From Cutaneotrichosporon cavernicola (lineage: Eukaryota > Basidiomycota > Tremellomycetes > Trichosporonales > Trichosporonaceae): DNA of 64,000 bases. Location: contig NC_083398.1 of the NCBI RefSeq assembly GCF_030864355.1, positions 372,001 through 436,000 of the forward strand. The letters run 5' to 3'. A model generated the notes under the pieces. It was not told where the DNA came from, did no database searches, and saw nothing but the letters and a program-made list of their open reading frames with translations. The translations under genes and the position numbers were made by a program. This document shows positions 21,132 to 33,057 of this stretch, piece after piece (positions within the stretch are counted from its first letter, which is position 1; each line of letters begins with the position of its first letter).

Positions 21132-24100
21132 ATGTACTCGTTCCCCATCCTGAACGCCATCTTTCGCTCCCTTGACATCAACGTGGACACCCCGCGTCCA
21201 GTCGCCCCCAACGCCCAGCCCCTCAACTTCGACAATGGTGAGAAAACCCAACGTCCACGTGACTTTCCATCCAAAGTGGTGATTTAATTGGCGAAATCAC
21301 CAAAATTGCCATGTTCGCTACAAATACCCTCTTGGCCACCATCACACACCAAACTTGTTTGATAGTCACTGACCCCAGCTGCCAAGGCGATTCAGCAGGT
21401 CGAAGCCACTGACCACGCCACCGCCGTGCCTGTCAAGCACGAGTTGATTCAGCCCCAGCCCCAGGGGTCTGCCAACCACATCGCGGCAGCCAACCACATC
21501 GCCGCCACAAGCCGCAACTCCCCTGCTCATCCTTCCTCCTTCCCTCCCATGTCTCCCCCCACAATGCTCCGTGCCCAACAATCTTTGGGGACCCCCACCA
21601 CTCCTCAGCCTCCCCGACGCCCTGCTCTCAACCCACTCCTTCTCTCTCCCGTATCGACTTCATCGTCCAAGGGGGCAGCTTTCGCTCATGTTCGTCGAAC
21701 GGAGCCTTCGCAGAGGAAGGGCATTTCTATTCGCGGTAGCTCAACGGCCTCCCTCCCTAGGTCACACACTACCCCTTCCAGCGGGAGTACGATGACTGCG
21801 AGCGACATCTGGGCAGTGCGTGCTGTTCTGGCTGGCCCAAACCCTAGCCCCCAGGCTGTTGCCAATAGTTTCCGCTGGGGAAAGGCTTCCCTTTCTGCCC
21901 AGGAACGCGAGACCAGGACGGGTGAAGAGGCTCGCAGCGACCACGAGGCTATCGACAACGACGAGGTAGAACTGCTTTTCGCAAGGCTCGCTGCCTGGCA
22001 ACAGACACTAGTCGACAACAACCAGAAGTTGATCAAGCGCCTTAACGGGCGAGACTCTGAACTTGCCGAGGCACGATGGCTCCTGAAGGAGGCCCGTCAG
22101 GATGACCACAAGAAGGGCGAGGAGATCCACCACCTCCGCCAGATTCTGAAGTCGGCCAACGCCCAACTTCAGGCTTCCGAGAAGGAAGGGGTCCGTCTCG
22201 CCAACACCCTAAAGGAGGCAGAGAACGTGGAGAAGCTCGCACACGACCTAATGCGAGTGGTCAAGTGTCAGAAGTGTCTGCGCCGACACGTCTCTCACTG
22301 TCCTTGCTGTCCCCGGGTTGCTCGATATCTCCCGCCTACCCGTATCCGCTCACCATCTGGATCCATTCGCTCCCTCCGCTCTGCTGGTCGAAAGGCTCGC
22401 TCGTCCGATTCCAACGGAAAGAAGCTTCGGTCCTTCCGGCTGGGCCGCAAGGACCGTCTTACCGCCCAGAGACTCTTCCCCTCAAAGAGTGTTGGGGACG
22501 TCGACATGGCCGAGGGGCTCGGTGATGGAGTTCACAATGCTCCCATCACGGAGCGCCATGTACCAGCACTGGAGGTCATTGACGCGTCGATGGAGGCTCC
22601 TTTCGATTTCCGACCGGGAATGGGCAACAACCATCTCCACCCATACCGCGAGCCCCTCTCCTCTCGTCCCGAGGCTCCCGACCCATTCTTCACCACGGAC
22701 GACGACGAGCTCGTTGCTAACGAAGACGACGACGGTATATCCAGTGGAGAGGAGGTCGACCCCGCCCTACTCAATGGCCTTGCTCGCGTTGACCTCCGCG
22801 ATAGGCCTCAGGAGCAGGCGATGGAGTGGGAGATGCAGCAGGCAGGGGTCGAGCCGGAGCAGAGGCTGCAGGCCCCTCTCGACCCTGCAACTTTCGAACC
22901 CGGTCCCGCCACGCAGTGGGCGATGGAGCCAGTCGCGGTCGCACCCCATGAGCTCCCTGCGCAGGGAGACTTTGGTTGGGACCTGGTGGAGCACGAGCTG
23001 GCTGTCCTGGACGGCCTGGTTATCTACGACGCAGACGATGTCCCCCAGCAACCTGAGGGGGGTAATGAATCTCCGAGTGAGGCAGCTGAGCAGATTGCCA
23101 AGCAGGCAGCGCCTCAAGCCCAGCCACCGCAGTCGCAGATGCCTCTCCTGAACCAGGGCGCTGCTTTCTCTGCCCATCAGCAACTGGAGCAACTTCCGCA
23201 TGAGCTCGAGACCCGCCAAGAATCAGAGCGCTCAGCAGAGAAGGAGATGGAGCTATGGGGCTGCAGCAGTACATAGCCCAACATTTCGAGATCCAGGCCC
23301 AGCAAGACCAGGCGCAGGAGGAGGAGGGCGACTTCCTCGGCTTTGAGGAAACTTTCGCTGCCGAGGCCGACGGGCTCCTCAACGATCTCTATGAAGACAT
23401 CTTCGGTTACCAGGAACTGGGCCCTTTCGACGGCGCCTTTGTGGCCGACGATGCCCTCAACGACCCCAACGAGATGGTTGACAAAGGCGTCCTTGCCCAA
23501 GCGGACGCATCGCACCTTGACGGGCTGACGCTCAAGTGGGCAGAGACTTTGGGCCGTGCGTCCGAGAACAAGGAGGACAAGAAGGCCATCGTCGACGCGG
23601 CGAGGAACAGCGACTCGAACGCACAAGATGCCGTGACTCACCTTGGGCTGTCGTTTGACCACCCCAACGAACGGGATGGCTTTGACTTCGTCTCCTTGCG
23701 CACACTTGTGAGGGACTGCGATCTCCTTGGAGAGGCAGTCGTCACCATGAGCCGTCGCGCGACCATCGGCGGCGACATGTACCCCGTAGAGGCGTTGAAT
23801 GAGATGAGCTGCCAGGGAGACGCCGTCGCGTCTGTCCGTCCTCCTCCCGCCCCTGGAGTGAAGAACGGCACCTTGGTTTCTGGAATCGTGAACCGGTTTC
23901 AGGCCCAGATCAACGAGCCGCCCGTTGACTTCCGCTCTGCCCCAATCGCACCTCACACAGGGGTCCCCGATGAGGACGACCAGGGGGGAATGAACCAGGG
24001 ACGATTGTCGGAATCGTCCGAGTCCGAGTCGGAGACCTGGAAGCACCAGCTCTCACCCTCGGGCCGCAAGATCGCTCCTCTCCGGCGCTCGCGCCGCTAA
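21132..24100 (+). CDS. Large acidic coiled-coil protein with Cys cluster; apparent -1 frameshift
   Basis: ATG 21132 begins MYSFPILNAIFRSLDINVD. An intron (21238-21378, CTGACCCCAG end) leads into a long frame to a stop at 23276. Contents in order: a Ser/Pro/Thr-rich part; a coiled coil (EVELLFARLAAWQQTLVDNN, then AEARWLLKEARQDDHKKGEE); a Cys/His knot VVKCQKCLRRHVSHCPCCPR that could bind zinc; a basic/Ser segment; and a long acidic region. A second frame starting by 23255 (MGLQQYIAQHFEIQAQQD) continues in the same acidic style to SPSGRKIAPLRRSRR at 24100, about 280 residues. The two frames overlap by some 20 nt and no intron can join them. I read this as one gene with an indel or a -1 shift. 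Function unknown. Confidence 0.55.
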
Positions 24101-24305
24101 TTCTAGCCACTGTACCACTTGTCATTCTCTTGGTTTGTATAGCTACCCTGTTTAAGACTCTTGTTGTATCACGATCTGGTCACCATCTGGAATGTACTCT
24201 ATGGTATTTATCACCACCGCTGCTTTTCCCACGCTGCCGTCAATCATCCTCGCTCCCATAGTACACATATTACAGCACCCTGCATGTCTATACAGCTCCA
24301 GTGGT

Positions 24306-26667
24306 CTACTTGGCGGGCGCCTGGCGCGTCATGAGACTACGCACGTTGGCTGGGAGGAGGCGCACGGCGTCCGCAGCCTCCATCTTCTTGAGCGAGGCGA
24401 GGGGATAGAACTTGGACAATGCGACGAGCTCCAGACGCAGCGCGCGCAACCCGTCCTCGCTGTCGGGCTTGATGTCCGGCTTGGCGTCGCCATTAGCTAT
24501 TGGCGCAGAAGCCGCGGCATCACCGTTCGCCACCCCGTTCTCGAGCTTGACGCGCTTGGCGTCGGGGATCTCGCCGTCGGCCGCCCGCTTCGTACCCAGC
24601 TCGGTCTTGACCTCCGCCATCTCCACGCCTCCATTCGCGGCGCTGGTCGACTCCGCCTCGCGCTCTCGTATCACGCGTGCAATCTCGTCCCCGACCCACT
24701 TGAGGGCCGTCTCGACCCCGCCCTTTCCTCCCACGCCGATATGCATAAAGTCGGCAGGCTCGCGCAGGAGCGGCTGGAGGTCGAGTGGGTTCTCGGCGCT
24801 TGTCAAGCGGCGCAGTGCTAGGCGGGCATGTGCAGCCCGAGCCTTCTCCATAAGCGGTGCGGAACCGGCGGACAGCGCGTTTGCCGTCTCGCGCGACACA
24901 CGCGAGAGGTGAGATTGGAGCACGCCACCATGCCATTCTTCATTGACGTAGTTTGTGAGATTTGAGTGCGTCTCGGGATCGGTGTTGATGCCCGCCAGGA
25001 AGCGACGGACACTCGCAGCGTACGCTTCACCACGGACGTCACCAAGCGCCATGTCGGCCAAATACGAGGACGCAGCTTGACCCGCGTTGACGTCCACAAA
25101 GTTCTGGGCTGGGATGCCTGGACGTAGGCGTGGCGCGTCAGGTCGCAGGTAGGTGGCAAGGAGGTCTACGTCGTCCTGCTCGGTGAACCTCCGTATCACG
25201 CTGCCCTCGGGAACCGCGGCGATGCGCGCCGCGCGAATGTCCGCGCTGACCTCGTCGAAACGACCCCATCGGAGATCGAGGGTCTTCATCTTGAGCGGCT
25301 TGGGTTTGGCCCGCGGCGCGCCCGGCAGTGGTGGCTGCCCAGCCGGACCTCCCAGCCCCTCCCAATCCCACCACTCCTCCTCGTCCTCCCCCATGCCCAC
25401 CCAGTCCGGCACCTCGCGCCACGATGATGCTTTGCGTGTGCGTAGGTGCTCGAGCATGTCCGCGGGGTCGTCCATCTCCGCCACGTCGTAGCTCCCGTCG
25501 GGGAGCATGTCGCGCCACCTGCCTGAGAACTTCTCGCGGCCGCGGACAAGGCGCTTGGCACGCACGCGTCGGCCACCAGTCAGGTTCCAGCCGACCGCCT
25601 TGGCTTGCAACGAGTTGGCGGGGAACTCGAGCATCACCTCGGGGATCAGGTGCTCAGGCTTGACCTCCTTTCCCCTGCGCATCGGGGTCGCGCGCTCCGA
25701 GCCAGGGAGGTTGGATGGGGGAACAGAAGGGGACAATGATGGCGTAGGGGTGAGGACGAGTGGGCGCGAGCGCTCGATATGCTTCATGCCATGTTTGAAC
25801 ACCTTGTCTGCTTCGCGGTACGCCGCGGTTCCGGGAACATTGAACGCGTGCGCAGCGGCATGCATGCGACGTGCGTCAGCCTGATGTCAGCTGAAGCGGT
25901 GGCGCAAGCTCACCTCCAGCTCGCCAATGCTGTTGTATTCCCCGTCGTCAATCTTCTTCTGCATCGTGCCCAAGTCCATCGCGTTGTCTGGACCCCCAAT
26001 CGTGTCGATGTACCCGGGGTACTCGTCGGCGTCGACTGCCATCAGTTCAACAAACAACACCCAACTAACCTGGCTGGAGGAAGAACCCATACTCGTCCTT
26101 TCGTCGCATCTCGGCGAGGATCTTGTTCGCCAGTTCGCGGAAAGGCTTCTTGACGCGCTTCCACTGACGCCGAGACGCGTAAGTCGCCATATCCTCACTC
26201 CCTTCCCTCCATGGCGTGGCTGGTGTACTGGTGTCGGCTGGAGTATCGTACGCCCCAGGGGTAGCATATGACGTGGGTGTGCCATGCTCTCCGCCGGGTG
26301 AGAGGGGCCATGCAAGTGGGTCGTCGTCCGGCTCGAGCTTAACGGACGGCGAACGTGCTCTGGTCAAGGCAGGCACGACGTGTGGTGGGATTGCCGTGGG
26401 AACGGGGGGCGCGCTCTTCCGTGGCCTGCCACGCTTACGCTTCGGGGGCGCGCCCTCGGGCGTGCTCGCCTCACTAGATGCCGACACCGGTGTCGGGGTG
26501 AAGGGAAGGATGGTGCGGACTGAGGGTCCTCCAGAAGGTGGGCGTGAGGGACCAGCATCTCCTGGCGTCGAGGGTCCGCTTCCATTTGATCCGCTCGCGG
26601 TGGCCGCGGACGCTCCGGCCAGAGGCCTAACTGCCCCAAGAGAGAGCTTGAGCTTTATAGGCGGCAT
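24306..26667 (-). CDS. Bromodomain protein with AT-hook (BRD7/9- or RSC-like)
   Basis: Start ATG 26665-26667 (MPPIKLKLSLG). The N-terminal third is Ser/Pro-rich and has an AT-hook core (KRKRGRPRKS). The bromodomain spans three exons: ANKILAEMRRKDEYGFFLQP, then DADEYPGYIDTIGGPDNAMD with LGTMQKKIDDGEYNSIGELE, then DARRMHAAAHAFNVPGTAAY. The Asn of AHAFN is the acetyl-lysine contact and the YPGYID tyrosine is present. Downstream lie a Trp/Asp-rich module and a helical C-terminus with HIGVGGKGGVETALKWVGDE. The architecture (one bromodomain, long C-terminal extension) resembles BRD7/BRD9-type or RSC-associated chromatin remodeler subunits. The exact orthologue is uncertain. Confidence 0.75.
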
Positions 26668-27164
26668 GGTTAGGTGTGGGGAAGAGAGAGGGTGGGGGAA
26701 GCGTTGCCCCCTTACCCGGGGGCAGAGGGGATGAGCTTGAGAGTGTCTTAGAGGACTTTTATGCCCCGAGAGAGCTGGACTGTGATGAGGATGTCTGTTG
26801 TTGTGATGTTGAGCGGGGTGGACGTCGAGAGTGGAGGCCAAGAGGGACGGGGTTATGGCTGACAACTGTGAACAGTGCGGAGGCAGAAAATCCGCAACAC
26901 GTTGCCACCCCCCCCATCATCAACATCAATCTGGCTTCATTAGATTTATTTGATTCCGCTATTGTTCGACTCTTAATCAGTCTGGCGGAGGCCTGACTCG
27001 GGAATCGGACCGAGACCGAGTGTCGCGTGCCGCGTGGGAGTGGGTGGGTCTTTGACGCGTCACCAAGTGGAATGGAATGACAACCCTCCGCCTGGCGCTT
27101 GGGTGAGTTGGCACTTCCATCCATCTCGCCCATCACTTCATTCACCTTCAGAGGAGCACTCACC
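26668..27164. other. Divergent intergenic, bromodomain gene and glucosidase II
   Basis: About 500 bases serving two divergent genes. It contains a run of C (26909-26915) and a short AT-rich segment near 26935-26970. No gene seen. Confidence 0.55.
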
Positions 27165-30102
27165 ATGAAGCTGCTCCTCCCTGCCCTCCTTCTAGCGCTT
27201 AGTGTGCACGCCGTCAAGCGCGAAGACTTCAAGGAATGCGGTCAAACGTCCTTCTGCCGCCGTCTCCGCCCGCTCTCAACCAAGTCTGAATCTACCGATT
27301 TTGCCTCACCATACTCGCTCGGCGCCCCGTCTCGGGCGTCAGCGAGTCAGATCGGCGTACCCGCCAAGGATGCGGCGTGGAGTTTCCCCCTCTCCTCCAC
27401 CATGTACCCCGACGTGGCGTTCGAGCTGCGCGTCGACATCCTCGAGGGCGACATCGCTCGTGTGCGCGTCGACGAGGTCGGCTCGGTCTCCCCGTGGCGC
27501 CGGTACAACGAGACGGCGAAGTGGGCGCTTCTGAATGCGGAACCGGCTCACGGGGCTGCCGAGATCACCACGAAGAACAGCGTCACCTCCATCAGGTATG
27601 GCCAAGACCTGACACTGCGGATCAACCACGCGCCCCTGCGCATTGCGATGGTGCGCGGCGGCAATGAGGAGATCGTGTTCAACGACCGCGGGCTGTTCCA
27701 CATGGAGCACTTCCGGGCTAAGGAAATGCCTGTCGAGGAGGAGGTGGTTGAGACCGAGGGCGAAGAGGTCAAGACTGAGGAGGGCCAAGTTGTGGAGGGG
27801 GCCGAGATTAAGACGGAGCCTGAGGATCAGCAGCCGTTCGAGGCCACGATCGACCGCTCGTGGTTTGAGACCGAGGATGGCGACATGTTCGAGGAGCAGT
27901 GGAAGCGGTGGCGCGACTCCAAGCCGAAGGGTAAGTCCTCACATCGCCACGCTGACGGCAGGCCCCGAGGCGTTCTCGCTCGACATCTCCTTCCCGTTCG
28001 CTAAGCACGTCTTTGGTCTGCCCGAGCACGCGTCCCCGCTCTCTCTTCCCGACACTATCGGCGAAGGCAGCTACTACACCGAACCGTACCGCCTCTGGAA
28101 TGTCGACATCTTCGAGTACGTGGCCGACAGCCCGATGGCACTGTACGGCGCTGTGCCCCTCCTCCATGCTCACAGCGCGCGTGGGACAGTGGGCGTCCTC
28201 AACCTCGTGGCGTCAGAGACCTGGGTAGACGTCGCGCACACTAAGGGCGTGCAGACGCACTGGATCTCCGAGAGTGGTATCATGGACCTGCTTCTTCTTC
28301 CTGGCCCCAACCCTACCTCTCTCTTCGAGCAGTACGCTGCCCTCACTGGACCAGCGCAGATGCCGCCCCAGTTCGCGACAGCGTACCACCAGTGCCGCTG
28401 GAACTACAACACGCAGGGCGAGGTCATCGAGGTCCAAGACCGTTTTGAGGAGGCAGACATGCCCCTCGATGTCACGTGGCTCGACATTGAGTACGCCGAC
28501 GAGCACCGCTACTTTGACTGGAACAAGAAGATGTTCCCTGACCCCATCGCAATGATCAACCAGGTTGCCAAGCTCGGGCGTAAGGTGAGCTTCCTTGGAT
28601 GAAGGAGCTGACAGCAGATGGTCGCCATTGTCGACCCGCACATCAAGCGCACGGACTCGTTCCGGGTGTACAAGGACTCGCTCGACCTCGACATCCTCAT
28701 CAAGAAAGCGGACGGAAACAACTTTGATGGCTGGTGCTGGCCCGGCTCGTCGGTGTGGGTCGACTTCTTCAACCCCAAGTCGTGGGAGTGGTGGACGCGC
28801 ATGTTCTCGTTCGACACGTGGGCCGACCAGACCAAGAACCTCTTCGTGTGGAACGACATGAACGAGCCCTCGGTCTTTGATGGCCCCGAAATCACCATGC
28901 CCAAGGACAATATCCACGACGGGGGATGGGAGCATCGTGACGTGCACAACATCAACGGCATGCTATTCCACAACCAGACGCAGCACGCCATCTCGGTCCG
29001 CGAACCAACCAAGAAACGTCCTTTCGTCCTCTCGCGCGCCTACTTTGCAGGCAGCCACCGGTTCGGTGCGATCTGGACCGGCGACAACCTCGGTACGTGG
29101 GAGCACATGGCTGGCGAGGCGGCCATGTTCCTCTCCAACTCGATTGCGGGAATGAGCTTTGTCGGTTCGGACATTGGCGGATTCTTCGGCAACCCCGGCG
29201 ACGAGATGCTCGTCCGCTGGTACCAGAAGGGCGCCTTTATGCCCTTCATGCGGGCGCACGCGCATATCGACACGAAGCGCCGTGAGCCGTATCTCTCGGA
29301 AGAGCCGATTCGCTCATACCTCCGCGACGCCCTGCGTCTACGCTACACCCTCCTTCCGGCATGGTACAATGCATTCCACGACGCCGCGACAAAGGGCCAT
29401 CCCGTCATTTGGCCGCATTACGCCAAGTATCCCGGCGACGAGACCGGCGCCGCCGTCGATAACCAGTACTACATCGGCGACTCGGGTCTGCTCTTCCGTC
29501 CCGTAGTGGTTGAAGGAGCGACTAGTGCGGACGTGTACCTGGCCGCCGGCGAGCCGTACTACGACTACTTTAGTTCGCGCATGTTCCCAGCCCGCATGAA
29601 ACCGCGCAACGTGACGATCGACACGCCGCTGGACAAGTTCCCACTCTTGATTGAGGGTGGACACATCTTCCCCTCGCGCGAGCGTGTGCGTCGATCTAGC
29701 GCGCTCATGAGCAATGATCCATTCACGCTTACCGTTGCGTTGGGTCGTAACCAGAACGCAGAGGGGCAGCTGTACCTCGACGACGGGGAGACGTTTGCCT
29801 GGGAGAGCGGGGCGTTTGTGCACCGCGGCCTCGAGTTCAAGGATGGCAAGCTTAGGAGTGCCCCGAAGGTCTCGTATGACGCTGGGAATGCGTACGCCCA
29901 GAGTATCTCCAATGTCGGGGTTGAGCGTGTGCGCGTGCTCGGTCTGAATAAGGAGCCGAAGAGCGTCACGGTCGCTGGGGAGGAGGTGCAGTTCGAATGG
30001 GACAAGGGCGCGCCTAGCGCAAAGGAGCCACGCGCGGCTGTGCTCACGATCAAGAACCCGGGCGTCAAGGTCGTCGATGACTGGGAGATTGTGATTGCTT
30101 AG
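27165..30102 (+). CDS. Glucosidase II alpha subunit (GH31), ER
   Basis: Trims the second and third glucoses from N-glycans in the ER lumen, part of the calnexin/quality-control cycle (family knowledge). It starts with a signal peptide (MKLLLPALLLALSVHAV) followed by the family N-terminus VKREDFKECGQTSFCRRLR. Landmarks: WNVDIFEYVADSPMALYGAV, the substrate-side WNYNTQGEV, PLDVTWLDIEYADEHRYFDW, nucleophile Asp in LFVWNDMNEPSVFDG, acid/base Asp in GAIWTGDNLGTWEH, and SFVGSDIGGFFGNP. Three exons; small introns lie near 27931-27962 and 28585-28617. An acidic EEE/TEGEEVKTEEG insert precedes the first intron. Length (about 960 aa) and motif order fit the S. cerevisiae ROT2 / human GANAB family. Confidence 0.95.
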
Positions 30103-30265
30103 TGCCTCAGCCGTACTACGTCTAATCAGTAGAAATAGAAATGAACGACAAGAACAACCGTGCGGATTCTGGACTGAGCCGAGGTTAGTCGCTTCGATGC
30201 CCAACGTCGCTACCCTCCTTGCGCTGCGTACATTGTACATGCAATAGCATCCATTTCTTCTCCGA

Positions 30266-31348
30266 TTACTGCTCCTCGCAGAAGGTCGCGTATGCCTCGG
30301 CGTCCATCAACTCGTTGACCTCTCCGGGCTCGGAGAGCTTGATCTTGGCGAGCCAGCCTGGGTGTTAGTATCGTTCAGGGCGTTGGTGGACGCGCTGGAT
30401 GGGCCTTGCACCGACAGTGGGCACACCTCTGCTATCGGACTCGACGGCAGCCGAACAGACACGGGTCTCCAACCCGTACTATCCGGGTTCCTCCATCTTG
30501 ACGCGAGCCTCCACCTGTAGGCCGCACTCACCGTCAGTCTCAGCCGCCTTGTTGACAAGGCTGGGCTGGTCGCCGAGCGCCTCGTTGATCTCCTCGACGG
30601 TGCCCGAGACGGGGGCGTAGATATCCGAAGCGGCCTTGACCGACTCGACGCCGCCAATGGACTCTGGACGTTAGCCAACTGCCACTGAATCAAGGGTGGG
30701 TTGGGTGGGCGATTCGGTTCCGCATCCGCGTTCCGCTCAGGTCGGGGTTGGCGTTCACCGGGCCCCAACCGTACAGTCTTGCCATACACTTGTGGGCGAC
30801 AAGACGTCCAGACGCAAGTTTGCTAGCCAACCACACAGCGTGTGGCGCAGATGCCTTCGCCAGACCCGCCCTCTTTCCCTCCCCCGATCGCCCGCACATT
30901 TCTCCTCCAACTCCCACCCAACTCCCACCCACACCCCTCACACCAACCTCTAACTCACCGCCAGACTCAATCTCCGAGCCGACCGAGGGGAGCTCGACGA
31001 AGACGACGTCACCGAGCGCCTTCTGCGCGTACTCGGTGATACCGATAGTCGCAACGCCGTTGTCGACAACCACCCACTCGTGGTCCTCCGAGAACTTCTT
31101 GGCTGTGGGTTAGTTAGTACCATTCACAATTTGGGTGGCTCGGTTCGGAGCGTGCTCTCTGGCAGCGCTATTCCGCAGTCCCAACCCTTGAGCTCTGCCT
31201 CAGGCTTTCGAGTTGGCTCAAACCCTCTTCCACCTCAAGTCGACTCACTCGACGCAAAGCGCATGGCCATCATGGCGGCACGGGGCGCGACGACGGGGCG
31301 CACGCGGAGGGCGGCGACAGGGCGAGCGATAGCACGGAACGCGAGCAT
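30266..31348 (-). CDS. GCV3: Glycine cleavage system H protein, mitochondrial
   Basis: Lipoyl carrier of the mitochondrial glycine decarboxylase complex. The start ATG (31346-31348) opens a basic, Ala/Arg-rich presequence ([20 protein letters not shown]). The mature part reads [40 protein letters not shown], then [20 protein letters not shown] with the lipoylated Lys in VESVKAASD. It continues [18 protein letters not shown] and ends [20 protein letters not shown] to EEQ. Four or more exons. The intron at 30664-30958 (295 nt) is long for this genome and falls just before the lipoyl motif exon; it has CTAAC...CCAG at its 3' end. It is convergent with glucosidase II, 163 bases away. Confidence 0.93.
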
Positions 31349-31894
31349 TGTATCGAGATGAGTGATGAGTGATGAAGAGAAAAGAAGCTGTGGGAGTGGG
31401 CGAGAAGAACGATGTCGCGAGCACGGGACGGAGTTGTGAGGTGGGCTGTGGGATTGGACAGAGTTATGACGCGTTTTCCAACATCCCACTGTGGCGGTTG
31501 TGGTTGTTGGAAAATAGACTGACCGAATAAGATGTTCCCCAGAGTCATTAGGACATGTTCTAATGAAGCCTAATAGAAGGTAAGGGCCAGCCAGGGCACG
31601 GTGTCACTGTTTGTAATGCAATGCGGAATAAGGCATGGTAATGGTGAATTTCTATTGGCCAATACAAACGAGCCGTCACGTGATGCGGACACGCCGAGGC
31701 ACGGTCGGAGTGGAGGTCGACCATGACTGTGGGGTCTCCATTTTTTAATACACGTGTGAATGATTCCGCTCAACTGCGAGGACGGTTGCCGATCTGCCGA
31801 ACGGTGACGACTTGCTGTGCCCGAAGTTGAAGGTTCGGTTCATCACATCTTCCTCGCCGCCGACTTGTCATCTTCACCTTTCCCGATCCTTGAC
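31349..31894. other. Divergent intergenic, GCV3 and FIS1
   Basis: About 550 bases between two divergently transcribed nuclear genes for mitochondrial proteins, with a TTTTTTAATACACG element near 31740-31753. No gene seen. Confidence 0.5.
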
Positions 31895-32454
31895 ATGACC
31901 TCCGTCGCAACAGACCTTCCATACGCCGCCGAGGCCGAGTCCTCGCTGAACTACGATGAGCTCGAGGTCAGTCTAGACTCCACCTTGCCTCGCCTGGACG
32001 GGCGGCGTGATGTCTCGTGACGCGCGCGCGTCCGCTGCAATTCGATCAATTGAATGAAGCTGCTGCATTAGTTGACTGAGCTGACCCCAGGTCCTCCGTA
32101 ACCAGTACTACAAGGAGATTGAGAGCGGACATGTGACGACCCAGTCCAAGTTCAACTACGGTGGGTTTACAACTGCCCAGATCAGCTCATCTCGTCCTAC
32201 TCAAGCTGACTCCAGGATGGGGCCTCGTCAAGTCGAGCACTGCTGAGCTTCAGACCGAGGGCGTAAAGCTTTTGCAGGGTGGGTTTGGCTCACACGCCTT
32301 CGCTTATAGAGCTGACGACAGAAATCTACTCGGCTTCACCTAGCCACAGGCGCGAGTGCTCGTATTACATTGCCGTCGGGTACTACAAGCTGCGTAACTA
32401 TACCTATGCGCGCAAGTTTAACGGTTAGTTGGTTGTCCCTCCTAGCTTCCTTCT

Positions 32455-32522
<68 letters not shown>

Positions 32523-32881
32523 CACCCTCTGTCCCTCCTTCCTCCCTCCCTTCCTCCCTTCCTCCCTCTCTCCCTCCCTTCCTCCCTCTCTCCCTCCCTT
32601 CCTCCATTCCTCCCTCCCTCTACCCCTGGTTCCCTCCCAGCTCTCTTTAGCGTCACCGTTTAGCTGACCCCAGACCTCCTCCTCGCCGTCGAGCCCGAGA
32701 ACATGCAAGCCCAGAGCTTGCGGCAGGTTATTGACCGCGCCGTCAGCCGCGACGGGTACATTGGTACGTTGCAGCTGGAAGTAATCTGCAGCAGCTGACG
32801 ACAGGCATGGGTATCCTGGCAGGTGCGGCAGCCGTGACGGGTCTGGTGGCGACGGCACTGATCAAGCGCTCGCGGAGGTAG
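31895..32881 (+). CDS. FIS1: Mitochondrial fission protein Fis1
   Basis: Tail-anchored outer-membrane adaptor for dynamin-driven mitochondrial and peroxisomal fission (family knowledge). Six small exons give: an N-terminal arm (TDLPYAAEAESSLNYDELE), TPR-like helices VLRNQYYKEIESGHVTTQSK, FNYG/WGLVKSSTAELQTEGV, EIYSASPSHRRECSYYIAVG, YYKLRNYTYARKFN, DLLLAVEPENMQAQSLRQVI, and the C-terminal anchor GMGILAGAAAVTGLVATALI followed by KRSRR. Motif order and length (about 155 aa) match Fis1 closely. The intron at 32424-32673 contains a long CT microsatellite and Ser/Pro-like CCT repeats. The exons are as short as 20-30 codons, so ORF-only methods miss this gene. Confidence 0.92.
32456..32634 (+). repeat. 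(CT)n microsatellite and CCCTCC-rich repeats in FIS1 intron
   Basis: About 60 bases of nearly pure TC dinucleotide repeat (about 32456-32518) are followed by imperfect TCCCTCCCTTCC-type repeats. All lie inside the 250-nt FIS1 intron. Confidence 0.9.
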
Positions 32882-33057
32882 TGTTGCATGTATCCTTTTG
32901 TACTAGATGTCGCGAGGTCCCATGTCTGGGCGGCTCTAGATGGTCTCGGCGATCGATGCCGACGCCGACGCCGACGCCAACGTCAACGTCAACGCCAATT
33001 AACCTCGCATGGTGCACAGGTCTACATTCTAAGGTCTGCCTGGAGGAATATGGCCTC

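Noticed and set aside
32336..32656. Minus-strand Arg/Glu-rich frame over the CT microsatellite
   Set aside because: It is simply the reverse reading of the CT and CCCTCC repeats within the FIS1 intron.
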